Assembly: GCA_017399685.1 (NCBI GenBank)
Contig: JAFQBM010000001.1
Location: forward strand, 1 to 64,000
From: Lachnospiraceae bacterium
Lineage (GTDB): Bacteria > Bacillota > Clostridia > Lachnospirales > Lachnospiraceae
Length of the DNA stretch: 64,000 nucleotides
Direction of reading: 5' to 3'
In this document: in pieces, positions 42,453-52,911 of the stretch
Layout of the letters: every line of letters starts with the position of its first letter
Position numbering within the stretch: the first letter of the stretch is position 1
Notes under the pieces: model-generated
The model's input: the letters and a program-made list of their open reading frames with translations, nothing else
Told to the model about the DNA's origin: nothing
Database searches by the model: none
Program-made: the position numbers and the translations under genes

Positions 42453-44144
42453 CTACATTCTCTCCGGACACTGAATACCTAATAAATCCAAACCACTCTT
42501 TAATACATTCTTTGTAATACAAACAAGTTTTAATCTTGCCTTCTTCACCTTCTCATCTTCCACATTAATCTGGCAATTATTATAAAACTTATTAAATGCC
42601 TGAGCCACAGCAATGACATAACGAGCCACGATATATGGTTCCAATCTTTCACCTGCATCTGTTACTACCTGAGGGAATCTGCTAATTTCCTTCAACAATG
42701 CAAGAGAAAATTCATCGGATAATACCTCTGCATCAATATCATTGTCCACACTTTCCACTCCTGCTCTACGAAGAACACTGGCAGCTCTTGCATAAGTATA
42801 TTGTGCGTAAGGTCCTGTTTCTCCATCGAAGTTCAGAATCTTTTCCCACTTAAAGCTGACATCCTTAATTCTCTGATTATATAAATCATTGAAAATAATC
42901 GCACCCACACCAACTTTTTTTGCCACTTCTTCTTTATCCTCAAGATCCGGATTTTTTACTTCAATTACTTCTTTAATCTTATTAATGGCTTCATTTAAAA
43001 TATCTTCCGCATAAATAATGTTACCGCCTCTGGTAGATAATTTAGCACCTTCTAAACTTACCAATCCATAAGGAACATGAACCGGCTCAGTTTTTGCCCA
43101 GTCATAACCCATTAATTCAACAACCTTAAATACCTGACTAAAATGAAGTTTTTGCTCCTGGCCTGTAACATAAAGACACTTTGAAAAATCATAAGTTCTC
43201 TTACGATATAATAAAGCTGCTAAATCTCTGGTAGCATAAATAGTACTTCCATCTTTCTTCATAATCAAGCAAGGAGCCATATTATATTCTTCCAAATCAA
43301 CGATTTTAGCACCTTCACTCTCAACTAATAAGTTTTTATCTTTCAGTTCAGCTACCACATCATGACACATATCACGGTAAAAACTTTCTCCATTATAAGA
43401 ATCAAATCCAATTCCTAACAAATCATATACTCTCTTATATTCAATTAAACTGATATCCTTAAACCATTGCCAGATTGCAAGGGCTTCTTCGTTTCCCTGC
43501 TCCATCTTCGCAAACCATTCTCTTGCTTCATCTTCCAATTCAGGATTCTTTTCTGCTTCCTCATGGAATTTTACATAGATACGAAGTAGTTCGGCAATTC
43601 CTTCTTTTTCTACCTGTTCCTTGGAACTCCATGCCTTGTAAGCAACGATTAATTTACCAAACTGAGTTCCCCAGTCCCCTAAATGATTGATACGCTCTAC
43701 TTTATATCCTAACTTATCATGAATCTTATACAATGAATTTCCAATGATAGTGGTTCTTAAATGTCCTACATGGAAGTTCTTTGCAACGTTTGGAGAAGAA
43801 TAGTCGATACAAACGCATTTTCCACTTCCCTCTTTTGTGGATCCGAAATCTTCTTTGGAAGCTACATCAATGATTTGCTTAATAAAAGTAATCTTATCCA
43901 CAAAAAAGTTCAGATATCCACCATTCGCCTCTACCTTAGAAATAAAATCAACATTGTTGAACTTTTCCTTTAATTCCTCTGCAATCATTTGTGGTGCCTT
44001 TCGATACGCCTTTGCCAGACGGAAACAAGGAAATGCAAAATCTCCTAATTCCGGCTTCGGTGGTATTTCCAAAAGTCCTTCTATATCGCTTACTTCTAAA
44101 CCTTCTACTTCCTTTGCAATTAAATCAACAATCTTACTCTTCAT
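42453..44144 (-). CDS. argS: Arginyl-tRNA synthetase
   Basis: The 563-residue class I enzyme attaches arginine to its tRNA. The HIGH-like motif is HVGH in SPNVAKNFHVGHLRTT, about residues 115-130. The KMSKS position reads KLSTRGGN, typical for ArgRS, which often lacks a standard KMSKS. The N-terminal Add1 domain and C-terminal anticodon-binding domain are complete (YARAASVLRRAG in the latter). Length is normal. RBS is AAGGAA. Two opposed DnaA boxes lie upstream. Confidence 0.96.
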   Translation of the reverse strand: MKSKIVDLIAKEVEGLEVSDIEGLLEIPPKPELGDFAFPCFRLAKAYRKAPQMIAEELKEKFNNVDFISKVEANGGYLNFFVDKITFIKQIIDVASKEDFGSTKEGSGKCVCIDYSSPNVAKNFHVGHLRTTIIGNSLYKIHDKLGYKVERINHLGDWGTQFGKLIVAYKAWSSKEQVEKEGIAELLRIYVKFHEEAEKNPELEDEAREWFAKMEQGNEEALAIWQWFKDISLIEYKRVYDLLGIGFDSYNGESFYRDMCHDVVAELKDKNLLVESEGAKIVDLEEYNMAPCLIMKKDGSTIYATRDLAALLYRKRTYDFSKCLYVTGQEQKLHFSQVFKVVELMGYDWAKTEPVHVPYGLVSLEGAKLSTRGGNIIYAEDILNEAINKIKEVIEVKNPDLEDKEEVAKKVGVGAIIFNDLYNQRIKDVSFKWEKILNFDGETGPYAQYTYARAASVLRRAGVESVDNDIDAEVLSDEFSLALLKEISRFPQVVTDAGERLEPYIVARYVIAVAQAFNKFYNNCQINVEDEKVKKARLKLVCITKNVLKSGLDLLGIQCPERM

Positions 44145-44182
44145 AACTCATTTCCTTCCTTTTTCCCATTTAATAAAACCTT

Positions 44183-44218
44183 TGTGGATAAACCTTTATT
44201 TATTTTACCTTATCCACA
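44183..44218. promoter_or_regulatory. Two opposed DnaA boxes upstream of argS
   Basis: TGTGGATAA at 44183-44191 and TTATCCACA at 44210-44218 are both perfect boxes in opposite orientation, 40-75 bases upstream of the argS start. They might allow DnaA to affect argS transcription, or they could be another minor DnaA-binding site. Confidence 0.6.
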
Positions 44219-44328
44219 TTCCATGAGCGATATCCTGTAAATCCATCAGCATGGATTCCCAATAACACTGATTCGTCTCATTCCTGCATAAATCTTATAT
44301 TATAGTTCACACATAAACAGTATCTATC

Positions 44329-45585
44329 TTAAACTGGTATTAGAATATCAATAATTGTACCGGATGTCAAATCTCCCGAAATCTCAAAGGTTCCATTTAG
44401 CAGATAAATCCACTCTTCTATAAAATGCAGACCACTATGCCAGTTTGACTTTTCCAGATAATCTTCTGATATTCCAATTCCATTATCACTCATCTGCAAT
44501 GCAATTTCTTTTTCATTAAAATTCAAATAAACACTCATTCTGTTAGATTCCGAGTGTTTCCTAATATTTTCAAATAATTCATCCATAATTCGAAGTAATA
44601 ATAAAACAATAATGGGAGCAATACTCTGCTGGAAATTTTTCTGACTTACTTCATACTTAAAATCCCACTCCGTATAAATCTCCTGCTTCTGCTTCAAATA
44701 ACGCTCAAAATATACTTTTGCCGGCTCATTAAAATCTGTCTGTACCTGACGTTCTACACTTTGATTTTTAAAATTTCCCTGCCATTTCTTTAAAATCTTC
44801 TCCACCCGGTCCAAAGTAATTTTCGCCCGTTCCATATCTGAAAACATCATCCACTTAATTTTATCAATTTCCTGAAGACACTGATCCATTTCCTGTATCA
44901 ATTCTTCCGACAGATAATTCTGCAAACGAACCTTATCATACTCCCAAAGCATTAAAATATTACTATTATGTGCATGAATTTCAGATAAGTCCACAAAATT
45001 TTCAGACTTATTCGCATTATCCACAGAGTTTTCCACAATTTCTTTCTTTTCAATCATTTTATGATTCATTTTTTCCCGAATCATTGCATTTCTATCCACA
45101 ATTACTGCTGGAAGCTGGTCTTCTTCTTCAATAAAAATGAAATCTTCCTGCTCAAAAGCCTCAAAAAATTCTTCCTGCTGTCTGCTTTTTTCAAAGCAAT
45201 ACACCTTCAATTCATTCATGGATATTTCAAGCATTTGTAGGTTTTTATTGATTTCCCTTAGTAATTTTGTAGCATCCTCCCTCATTCCTAAAGTTCTCTC
45301 TTTTTCCTCACTAAGCTGCCTAATTTGCTTGTCAATGTACTCATTTTCCATACTATTGTCAGACAAATTCAAAGGAGAAAAAACATCTCTATAATGATGA
45401 GATTCTTTCGAATATAACTGCTTCGTTTTTTCTAATTGATCGATTTGTATGGCAAATTCTTTGATGCTGATGTCATATTCATTCATCTTTGCAACCACAT
45501 TTGCTTTTTCTTTTTGGAAATGATTCCATAATTTCTGATTAGTTGCAAGAACGCCTGAAAATGGCTTTTCTTTCGATAAATCCAT
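44329..45585 (-). CDS. Degenerate cytoplasmic histidine kinase-like ATPase (DegS-type)
   Basis: The 418-residue soluble protein has an N-terminal coiled-coil half (about 15-135). An ATPase domain of the GHKL kind lies at the C-terminus: N-box MDELFENIRKHSESN, DNGIGI, and SGLHFIEEWIYLLNGTFEISG. The layout resembles DegS. The block where DegS-type kinases have ReiHDgpaQ reads RLQNYLSEELIQE here, so the phosphate-accepting histidine is missing. No response regulator gene is adjacent. It may sense by ATP binding or be a relic. RBS is AGGAGGG. Confidence 0.7.
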   Translation of the reverse strand: MDLSKEKPFSGVLATNQKLWNHFQKEKANVVAKMNEYDISIKEFAIQIDQLEKTKQLYSKESHHYRDVFSPLNLSDNSMENEYIDKQIRQLSEEKERTLGMREDATKLLREINKNLQMLEISMNELKVYCFEKSRQQEEFFEAFEQEDFIFIEEEDQLPAVIVDRNAMIREKMNHKMIEKKEIVENSVDNANKSENFVDLSEIHAHNSNILMLWEYDKVRLQNYLSEELIQEMDQCLQEIDKIKWMMFSDMERAKITLDRVEKILKKWQGNFKNQSVERQVQTDFNEPAKVYFERYLKQKQEIYTEWDFKYEVSQKNFQQSIAPIIVLLLLRIMDELFENIRKHSESNRMSVYLNFNEKEIALQMSDNGIGISEDYLEKSNWHSGLHFIEEWIYLLNGTFEISGDLTSGTIIDILIPV

Positions 45586-45638
45586 ACGTTCTTCCCTCCT
45601 TTGTTTCTGTGACTTTTTTTGCCCCTATGAATCATTTC

Positions 45639-46589
45639 TTAAAAGAAAATATCACATACCTTCATAATCTGTTCCGGATACTCTAACTGAGGTAAACGCT
45701 TGGCATTTGGAATAATAGTAGTTTCCACTGCAGGATTTAAATTTTCATAAAACTTTAATGTTTCCTCATATCCATCTTCCCTGGAGCCAAAAACTATAAA
45801 AATAGAATGGTCTATTTGTTTTAAGGCATCCTTGATGTTCACATTTACATCATTATGAAACAAACTGGAAAATAAAAATTTACTGCATGACCCTTGTAAA
45901 TGAGCGGATTCATGAAAACAATCAATTAATTTATCTGAAATTTCATCTTCCCGGTGATAGTATAAAGTCTCAAATCGTTTTTTGATATTCTTCTTTCTCA
46001 TACAGTAAAGATAAATGCTGGTACCTAAAATCGGACATTCTAAAAGAATTTTTCCTAGTTTATGTTTTGCCCTTGGCACTCTGCATATGTTTTTCTTATT
46101 TTCCGGATTAATCAGACAAATCTTATCATAATACTCATTTTCAAAATGACAGGCCATTACCACGATACTGGCACTTTTTCCTGTTGCCATTACATTAGTC
46201 TTTTTTCCAATCACATTCTTAATAAAATCATTTAATAACTGTACATATAAAAAACTGGTATAAGTAATTTTAGGTTTATCAGAACGTCCACAACCTAACA
46301 AATCAATAGTGTATACAGTATGTTTTTTTGCCAGTTTATCCACAATGTAGGTCCATTCTTTTTCATTACTGTCACAACTGATATCATGAACAAGTAACAA
46401 AGGTTGTCCCTTTCCCTGTTTAGTATAAAAAATTTTACCAAAACGCCACTGATAATAGTTGCTGTTTTTCGAATATAAGTTTTCTTTTACGCAGTCCAGT
46501 TTAAAAATAAGATGATTCACAAAAGAAAAACCGGAAACTAAAGATGCTGTAGCAAAAGCAAGGTAACCAATTTTTTTATATCGATTCAT
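45639..46589 (-). CDS. Alpha/beta hydrolase with N-terminal membrane segment
   Basis: The 316-residue protein has a hydrophobic N-terminus (about 8-28) and an alpha/beta-hydrolase core. GQPLLLVHDISCDSNEKEW sets the oxyanion hole, followed by YTIDLLGCGRSDKP and the nucleophile elbow ATGKSASIVV. The elbow lacks the second glycine of GxSxG. Late in the sequence FIVFGSREDGYEE may give the acid, and a catalytic histidine is not obvious: the usual end block reads NAKRLPQLEYPEQI. The enzyme may be inactive or unusual. The hydrolase it resembles most is a plain lipase/esterase type. Confidence 0.75.
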   Translation of the reverse strand: MNRYKKIGYLAFATASLVSGFSFVNHLIFKLDCVKENLYSKNSNYYQWRFGKIFYTKQGKGQPLLLVHDISCDSNEKEWTYIVDKLAKKHTVYTIDLLGCGRSDKPKITYTSFLYVQLLNDFIKNVIGKKTNVMATGKSASIVVMACHFENEYYDKICLINPENKKNICRVPRAKHKLGKILLECPILGTSIYLYCMRKKNIKKRFETLYYHREDEISDKLIDCFHESAHLQGSCSKFLFSSLFHNDVNVNIKDALKQIDHSIFIVFGSREDGYEETLKFYENLNPAVETTIIPNAKRLPQLEYPEQIMKVCDIFF

Positions 46590-46675
46590 AAAAGTCCTCC
46601 ATTCTCCATCTTATACTACAATTCTGATGATTCAAGTCATAAGACTATACCTTAATCATTCACGACATACTTAAG

Positions 46676-47389
46676 CTACATTATCGGCTCCTTCGTCGGT
46701 AGTCCTGCCTTTCTTGGATACTTCTTTGGTGTTTGCTTCTCCTTCCTAATTCCAACAAAAGAACGCATATAATCCATCTGACACAAATTAAGATAATCCA
46801 CCTTTGCCACACTGCCGCCTAAAACAGAGATTGCCTTTTTCGCAGACTCTAATTCCTCTTCGATTTCGCCGGATTTATAAGAAATAAAATATCCTCCCAC
46901 CTTAACAAAAGGAAGACAATACTCACTTAAAGAAGCCAGATTCGCCACCGCTCTGGACACACAGATATCAAACTGTTCCCTGAATTCCACTTTTTTCGCA
47001 CCATCCTCAGCCCTAAAATGAACTGCCTGAATATCTTCAAGTTGTAACTCATCTATTACATCCTGTAAAAAAGAAACTCTCTTATTTAAAGAATCCAATA
47101 AAGTTACCTTTAAATTTGGAAAAGCTATTTTTAAAGGAATTCCAGGAAAACCTGCCCCTGTTCCTACGTCAATCAAAGATACCTCCTGATTTACAAAATC
47201 ATAACAGGAAGCCACTGCAATACTGTCTGCAAAATGTTTTACCATAACATCCTCTTTTTCTGTAATTGCAGTTAAATTCATGACTTTATTCTTTTCAATT
47301 AACATCTCATAATAGGTATGAAACTGATTCAGCTGTTCCTCACTTAGCAAAATCCCGTATTCTTTCGCATATTCCCGTAATTTCTCCAT
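46676..47389 (-). CDS. rsmG: 16S rRNA (guanine527-N7)-methyltransferase
   Basis: This 237-residue SAM-dependent methyltransferase modifies G527 of 16S rRNA. Motif I is DVGTGAGFPGIPLKIAFP; DSLNKRVSFL follows, and CVSRAVANLASLSEYCLPF is the substrate block. I chose the ATG at 47389, six bases downstream of AAGGAGGG. It is part of the classical mnmE-mnmG-rsmG set, but repeat copy C lies between it and mnmG. Confidence 0.94.
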   Translation of the reverse strand: MEKLREYAKEYGILLSEEQLNQFHTYYEMLIEKNKVMNLTAITEKEDVMVKHFADSIAVASCYDFVNQEVSLIDVGTGAGFPGIPLKIAFPNLKVTLLDSLNKRVSFLQDVIDELQLEDIQAVHFRAEDGAKKVEFREQFDICVSRAVANLASLSEYCLPFVKVGGYFISYKSGEIEEELESAKKAISVLGGSVAKVDYLNLCQMDYMRSFVGIRKEKQTPKKYPRKAGLPTKEPIM

Positions 47390-47412
47390 ATCAACCCTCC
47401 TTATCATACCAT

Positions 47413-47509
47413 CTTAGGTAATTGTGAAACCGTTAAAAACTTATTTTAAGTGTTTTATTTCTTTTCCATCACTTTCACATAACGTACTATAGTTTCGTAA
47501 TTACCTAAG
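47413..47509. repeat. Dispersed inverted-repeat element, shrunken copy C
   Basis: CTTAGGTAATTGTGAAAC and GTTTCGTAATTACCTAAG are near-perfect 18-base inverted ends. They match the ends of copies A (1490-1688) and B (24417-24613), as do the inner TTAAGTG and TTTTATTTCTTTT stretches. The 90-base structured core is missing. The copy lies between rsmG and mnmG. Confidence 0.7.
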
Positions 47510-47541
47510 AACTCATACTTATATATAATTCTAATTTTACA

Positions 47542-49428
47542 TTACTTATGAGCCTCTAAATAAACCAATAACATAGAAATATCCGCCGGAGACACCCCGG
47601 AAATTCTTGAAGCCTGTCCAATGTTAATCGGACGTATGGATTCCAGTTTTTGTCTTGCTTCTTTTCTTAAACTGTTTACTTCATTATAATCAATATCTTC
47701 CGGAATGGCTCTGCTTTCCATCACTTTAAACTTATTTACCTGGGATTTTTGCCTTTCGATATAACCATTATACTTTAAATGAATATCAATCTGTTCTATA
47801 ATTTCCTTTTCAAACTCTTCTCTTTCCTCATCGATATCCTGAATGATTTCATAGGAAAGTTCCGGTCTTCTTGCCAAATCTGCCAGGGTTGAAGCCGTTT
47901 TTAATGTTGCGCTTCCTACAGACTCTAAAAATGCCTGAACCTTAGCATTGGCTCCCACTTTCGTATTCTCAAGCCGTTCAATTTCCTGGTTAATAATTTC
48001 TTCTTTTCTTACTACCTTTTCATATCTTTCCTGATCAATCAGTCCAACCTCATACCCAATCTTACTCAAACGAATATCCGCATTGTCCTGACGAAGCAAT
48101 AAACGATATTCCGCACGGGAAGTCATCATTCGGTAAGGTTCAAAGGTCTCCTTGGTTACCAAATCATCAATTAACACTCCAATATACCCCTGAGAACGGT
48201 CTAATACAATAGCTTCTTTTCCCTGAATCTTACGGGCTGCGTTGATACCTGCCATTAAGCCCTGAGCTGCCGCCTCTTCATATCCTGAACTTCCATTAAA
48301 CTGTCCACCACTAAAGAGTCCCGATACCTTTTTAAATTCCAAAGAAGGTTTTAACTGCAATGCATTGATACAATCGTATTCGATGGCATAAGCATTTCTA
48401 ACAATTTTAGCATTCTCAAGCCCCTTTACAGAACGGTACATGGCATACTGTACATCCTCCGGCAAGGAACTTGACATGCCTCCGATATACATTTCATTGG
48501 TATATTCCCCCTCCGGCTCAATAAAGACCTGATGTCTTTCCTTATCCGGGAATTTTACTACCTTATCTTCGATGGAAGGACAATATCTTGGACCGGTTCC
48601 CTCAATAGCTCCGGAAAACAAAGGAGAACGGTCAATATTATCCTTTATTATCTTATGGGTTTCTTCATTGGTATAAGTAAGCCAGCAGGAAATCTGCTCT
48701 CTTTCAATGTCTTCTGCTTTGTTAGTAAAGGAAAAAGGAACAATTTCCTCGTCTCCCTTTTGCTCCTCCATTACGCTAAAATCAATGGAACGCTTATCAA
48801 TACGAGCCGGAGTACCTGTTTTAAATCTTCTTACCTCAATGCCTAAAGAAATCAAAGAATCGGTTAATTTCGTAGCCGCCATCAAACCATTTGGACCTGT
48901 AGGAGTACTAACATCTCCATAAATACAACGAGCCTTTAAATAAGTTCCGGTACAAAGAATCACTGCCTTTGCATAAAAAGTAGCACCAGACGTAATTTTA
49001 ACCCCTGTTACTTTCTTACTACCATCTACATCTTCTGCCAAGATTTCACAAACTTCAGCCTGTCTTAACGTAAGATGTTCTGTATCTTCCAACACCATTC
49101 TCATTTTTCTTGAATATTCTGCCTTGTCTGCCTGGGCTCTTAAGGAATGTACCGCAGGTCCCTTGGAACGATTTAACATTTTAGACTGCAGATAAGTCTT
49201 ATCGATATTTTTACCCATTTCACCGCCCAGGGCATCCAATTCACGCACCAAATGCCCCTTGGAACTACCCCCTACATTAGGATTACAAGGCATCAAAGCC
49301 ACGCTGTCCATGCTTACAGTAAAAATAATGGTTTCTAAACCCAGTCTGGCACAGGCCAGTGCAGCCTCACAACCGGCATGTCCCGCACCTACTACCACCA
49401 CATCGTATGATTCTTCTAAAAAAGGCAT
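47542..49428 (-). CDS. mnmG: tRNA uridine-34 5-carboxymethylaminomethyl modification enzyme MnmG
   Basis: The 628-residue FAD enzyme, partner of MnmE, builds cmnm5U34 in tRNAs. FAD-binding [20 protein letters not shown] is at about 10-29, and [29 protein letters not shown] and [25 protein letters not shown] follow. The C-terminal helical MnmE/tRNA-binding domain is complete. I chose the ATG at 49428 behind AAGGAG. The upstream mnmE gene ends 16 bases before. Confidence 0.97.
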   Translation of the reverse strand: MPFLEESYDVVVVGAGHAGCEAALACARLGLETIIFTVSMDSVALMPCNPNVGGSSKGHLVRELDALGGEMGKNIDKTYLQSKMLNRSKGPAVHSLRAQADKAEYSRKMRMVLEDTEHLTLRQAEVCEILAEDVDGSKKVTGVKITSGATFYAKAVILCTGTYLKARCIYGDVSTPTGPNGLMAATKLTDSLISLGIEVRRFKTGTPARIDKRSIDFSVMEEQKGDEEIVPFSFTNKAEDIEREQISCWLTYTNEETHKIIKDNIDRSPLFSGAIEGTGPRYCPSIEDKVVKFPDKERHQVFIEPEGEYTNEMYIGGMSSSLPEDVQYAMYRSVKGLENAKIVRNAYAIEYDCINALQLKPSLEFKKVSGLFSGGQFNGSSGYEEAAAQGLMAGINAARKIQGKEAIVLDRSQGYIGVLIDDLVTKETFEPYRMMTSRAEYRLLLRQDNADIRLSKIGYEVGLIDQERYEKVVRKEEIINQEIERLENTKVGANAKVQAFLESVGSATLKTASTLADLARRPELSYEIIQDIDEEREEFEKEIIEQIDIHLKYNGYIERQKSQVNKFKVMESRAIPEDIDYNEVNSLRKEARQKLESIRPINIGQASRISGVSPADISMLLVYLEAHK

Positions 49429-49444
49429 TTCTAATAACTCCTTC

Positions 49445-50824
49445 CTACTTACCCATACAGAAAGAAGAAAAAATTTCATTCACTAAATCTTCTCCCAGGG
49501 ATTCACCAATAATGTATCCTAATTCTTCGTATGCAGCCATTAAATCAATAGAATAAAAGTCCTCCGGCATTTCATTTTCGATACTTGTAAGAACCTGCAA
49601 TAAATTATCCTTAGCGTTTAAAAGTGCCGTCTTATGACGCATATTCGTAATATAAATCTCATCATTAAAGGAAAAATTTCCATCAAAAAACATATCCTTT
49701 AACAAATCATATAATTCCTGCATTCCATCATTATGTTTCGCCGAAATTTCCACCACTGCCATGTCACTGAATACCCTGATATCCTCTTTCGAAATTACGG
49801 TGTCCAAATCCATCTTATTCATTAAGGCAATGACCTTTTTCTCTTTCAAAAGCTCCATAATATTTTTATCATCTTCATCCAGTTCCTTGGAAGCATCTAT
49901 CACATAAAGCACCAAATCTGCATCTTTTGCCATTTCTTTTGCTTTATTGACACCGATTTTTTCCACCACATCCTCTGTACTGCGGATTCCTGCGGTATCA
50001 ATGATATTTAAAGGAATACCATGAATGGAAACTGCCTCCTCCAAAGTATCCCTTGTGGTTCCTGCAATTTCCGTAACAATAGCACGTTCCTCCCCTAAAA
50101 TAGAATTTAAAAGGGTAGATTTTCCCGCATTTGGCTTTCCAATGATGGCAGTTTTAATTCCTTCTTTCAAAATCCGTCCATTGTCTGTGGATTCTAACAT
50201 TTTCTCAATTCGTTTTAATTCCTCTGTCACCACTACCTTTAAATTATCCGCATATCCATCCAAAGAAATATGCTCCGGATCATCCAAAGCAGACTCAATA
50301 AAAGCAATTTCATGTAAAATATTCTTTCTTAACCCTGTAATCTCTTCTTTTAAGGAACCTCTTAACTGCTTTAAGGAACTTTTTAATGCAAATTCATTCT
50401 TAGAATGAATAATATCCATTACAGATTCTGCCTGGGATAAATCAATTCTCCCATTTAAAAAAGCTCTCTTCGTAAATTCTCCCGGCTCTGCAGGTCTTGC
50501 TCCATTTCGAATCACCAGTTCCAAAACCTTTTTCATGACCATAACGCCGCCATGACAATCAATTTCCACCACATCTTCTTTTGTATAAGAATTTGGAGCC
50601 TTCATTAACAATACTACACACTCATCTACCATTTCCTCTCCATCATAAATAAAACCATAGTGAGCAGTATAAGTATTTCTGTCAGCCAGTTTTTTATTTC
50701 TATTCTTTGCAACAAAAATCTTATCCACAATAGAAATAGATTCCGGACCACTGACCCGGATAATTCCGATACCGGAATTTGTCATTGCTGTAGCAATCGA
50801 CGCAATCGTATCATTTAAAAACAT
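49445..50824 (-). CDS. mnmE: tRNA modification GTPase MnmE
   Basis: The 459-residue protein has an N-terminal formyl-THF-binding domain ([22 protein letters not shown]), a helical domain and an inserted G domain. In the latter [16 protein letters not shown] is the P-loop, DTAGIR is G3 and NKMD is G4. The protein ends with the CMGK tetrapeptide whose cysteine is catalytic. It works with MnmG. I chose the ATG at 50824 behind GGAGG. Co-oriented with jag and yidC, in the standard gene order. Confidence 0.97.
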   Translation of the reverse strand: MFLNDTIASIATAMTNSGIGIIRVSGPESISIVDKIFVAKNRNKKLADRNTYTAHYGFIYDGEEMVDECVVLLMKAPNSYTKEDVVEIDCHGGVMVMKKVLELVIRNGARPAEPGEFTKRAFLNGRIDLSQAESVMDIIHSKNEFALKSSLKQLRGSLKEEITGLRKNILHEIAFIESALDDPEHISLDGYADNLKVVVTEELKRIEKMLESTDNGRILKEGIKTAIIGKPNAGKSTLLNSILGEERAIVTEIAGTTRDTLEEAVSIHGIPLNIIDTAGIRSTEDVVEKIGVNKAKEMAKDADLVLYVIDASKELDEDDKNIMELLKEKKVIALMNKMDLDTVISKEDIRVFSDMAVVEISAKHNDGMQELYDLLKDMFFDGNFSFNDEIYITNMRHKTALLNAKDNLLQVLTSIENEMPEDFYSIDLMAAYEELGYIIGESLGEDLVNEIFSSFCMGK

Positions 50825-50915
50825 ATCCTGCCTCCATAATTGAACACAACGGACAAATCCGCTCAAATTTCCTAGATTCTTCAACCTCATATAACATGTC
50901 TTTAAAACCCAAAAC

Positions 50916-50945
50916 AGGCTGTCTCAAAATTTCTTAAGACAGCCT
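50916..50945 (-). terminator. Hairpin between jag and mnmE
   Basis: AGGCTGTCT and AGACAGCCT pair perfectly, followed by GTTTTGGGTTTT on the minus strand. This gives a partial terminator. Confidence 0.6.
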
Positions 50946-50952
50946 AGCTTTA

Positions 50953-51579
50953 TTATTTTTTTAAATATATAACAACACGGCGATTTGGTTCTTCCCCTTC
51001 GCTCTTAGTTGCTACAAAACGGTCATTTTGTAATACCGTATGAATGATTCTTCTTTCATACGGAACCATAGGTTCCAGTGTAACAGGTTTTCTTGTTTTT
51101 TTCACCTTATATGCAATATTCGTTGCAAGATTTTCCAAGGTTTCTTTTCTACGTTTTCTGTAGTTTTCCGTATCCAGTTTTACTTTAATAAAAGTATCAC
51201 TTCCACGGTTCGCATACAGGCTTACAAGATGTTGAATTGCATCTAAAGTCTGACCTCTTTTTCCAATCAGAATGCCCATCTCACTACCTGATAATTCAAT
51301 GTCCATAAACTTCTTTTCTTCATTAAAATCAATCTTGATTTCAACTTCCATATTCATGGCACCAAACATCTCATTCATAAAATCCTTTACTCTGTCCACC
51401 AGATTTAACTTTACTCTGGCTTCAATAATACAAGGTCTTTTATTGATAAAACCAAGGATTCCGGCATTACCCTCATCAATTACCTTATATTCTAATTCAT
51501 CACTGGTAACACTTAATCCTATAGACGCATTTGTAACTGCTTCTTCCAATGTTTTTCCTTTAAATTCTCTGAACTCCAT
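50953..51579 (-). CDS. jag: RNA-binding protein Jag/KhpB (SpoIIIJ-associated)
   Basis: The 208-residue protein has three parts in order: an N-terminal Jag_N domain (FREFKGKTLEEAVTNA, EYKVIDEGNAGILGFI), a KH domain (ELSGSEMGILIGKRGQTLDAIQ with GKRG), and an R3H domain at the C-terminus (VPYERRIIHTVLQNDRFVATKSEGEEPNRRVVI). It is a regulatory RNA-binding protein that pairs with KhpA in Gram-positive bacteria. It is preceded by yidC at 13 bases. Confidence 0.95.
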   Translation of the reverse strand: MEFREFKGKTLEEAVTNASIGLSVTSDELEYKVIDEGNAGILGFINKRPCIIEARVKLNLVDRVKDFMNEMFGAMNMEVEIKIDFNEEKKFMDIELSGSEMGILIGKRGQTLDAIQHLVSLYANRGSDTFIKVKLDTENYRKRRKETLENLATNIAYKVKKTRKPVTLEPMVPYERRIIHTVLQNDRFVATKSEGEEPNRRVVIYLKK

Positions 51580-51592
51580 ACCAATGCCCCCT

Positions 51593-52894
51593 TTATTTCT
51601 TCGTATCCATGTATTTCAACATCATATTTGCCTTTGCTGCAATACTATTTGGATTGGAATTCATCTTTTCCTTCAACTGTGCTAATTCTTCTTCGGTATA
51701 ATTATTTGTAGTAGCTTCTTTCGAAGTCAATACCTTCTTTGTACTAATTGTTGCAATCTGGCTAATGGACTTCTTCTTTGCTTCATCCATTTCACTTTGA
51801 TACTGCTGATAATTTTCATTGGCATTCTGTTGCATTTCCAACATTCTTTCCATAAAAGACTTTTTATTCTTCTTTGCTGCCTTTTCCACATTCTTAGCAA
51901 TAATCTTATCCATATCTACATGGTTAAAATACATATTAGTGAGTACTTGTTGAAGAGTGCTGAACAAAGAACTTGCAATCCAGTAAATACCAAGACCGGC
52001 TGGTAATGTCATACCCATTACAAAAGACATAACCGGCATAAACATATTCATGGATTTCATCATTCCGGCTGCCGGATTATCTTTATCCATCTGTGAATTT
52101 GCATTCATGGTTTTAATTGATATAATACTTAAAATCAAAGACAATACAGGAATCAGTAAGTATGCATTAAACTGTAGTCCCGGTACCTGTCCCACATTAA
52201 TTCCAAGCATAAAATTATTATAATCATGTAAAGTTTCATAATTCGTTGAAATAATCTGCAATGCTTCAGAATCAGCTGAAAATAACTCAATAAAAGAATT
52301 CCAGTTATCTGTATTAAACTTACTTAATACATCAATGACCTGATTGGTTGTAGGATTTTCAGATAACTTTTCTAATCCATATCCGGTAACCTTTTCATTG
52401 GTAATAAAATCATTGATGGTATTTACATAATCACTATCTGATGCAACAATCGCTGCTACCATGTTATTATAAAGTAATTTTACTTTCGAAACATATGCCG
52501 GAATATTATTTAATAAACGATACAATGACCAAAGAATCGGCAACTGGATGAGTGTTGTCATACATCCGCCCGTCATGGAAGTTCCATACTTTTTATATAC
52601 AGCATTGATTTCCATGTTCATCTTCTGCATGGATTCATTGTCATTTTTTCCTCTGTATTTCTTCTGAATCTTACTGATTTCCGGTTGTATCATCTGATTA
52701 ATTTTCATACTCTTTTGTTGCTTTATGCTAAAAGGAAACAGTATAGCTTTCACAACAAAAGTAAAAATAATAATACAAATACCAATATTGAATACACCAA
52801 AATTGGCCAAAAGATCAAAAATAAGTTCAAATAACTTACCTAATACAATATAAATTGGTTTGGTAAGAAAATTTCCTTGCTGCGTAAGTAGCAT
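51593..52894 (-). CDS. yidC: Membrane protein insertase YidC/SpoIIIJ
   Basis: The 433-residue protein has the Gram-positive YidC core: five helices with FELIFDLLANFGVFNIGICIIIFTFVVKAILFPFSIKQQKSM, then the cytoplasmic hairpin with KIQKKYRG. A ~90-residue loop between helices 2 and 3 (about 155-245) is longer than in Bacillus YidC. A charged 120-residue tail with coiled coil ends it. I chose the ATG at 52894 behind GGAGGAG. No signal-peptide cysteine is visible. Confidence 0.93.
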   Translation of the reverse strand: MLLTQQGNFLTKPIYIVLGKLFELIFDLLANFGVFNIGICIIIFTFVVKAILFPFSIKQQKSMKINQMIQPEISKIQKKYRGKNDNESMQKMNMEINAVYKKYGTSMTGGCMTTLIQLPILWSLYRLLNNIPAYVSKVKLLYNNMVAAIVASDSDYVNTINDFITNEKVTGYGLEKLSENPTTNQVIDVLSKFNTDNWNSFIELFSADSEALQIISTNYETLHDYNNFMLGINVGQVPGLQFNAYLLIPVLSLILSIISIKTMNANSQMDKDNPAAGMMKSMNMFMPVMSFVMGMTLPAGLGIYWIASSLFSTLQQVLTNMYFNHVDMDKIIAKNVEKAAKKNKKSFMERMLEMQQNANENYQQYQSEMDEAKKKSISQIATISTKKVLTSKEATTNNYTEEELAQLKEKMNSNPNSIAAKANMMLKYMDTKK

Positions 52895-52911
52895 CTTGCT
52901 CCTCCATTCCA

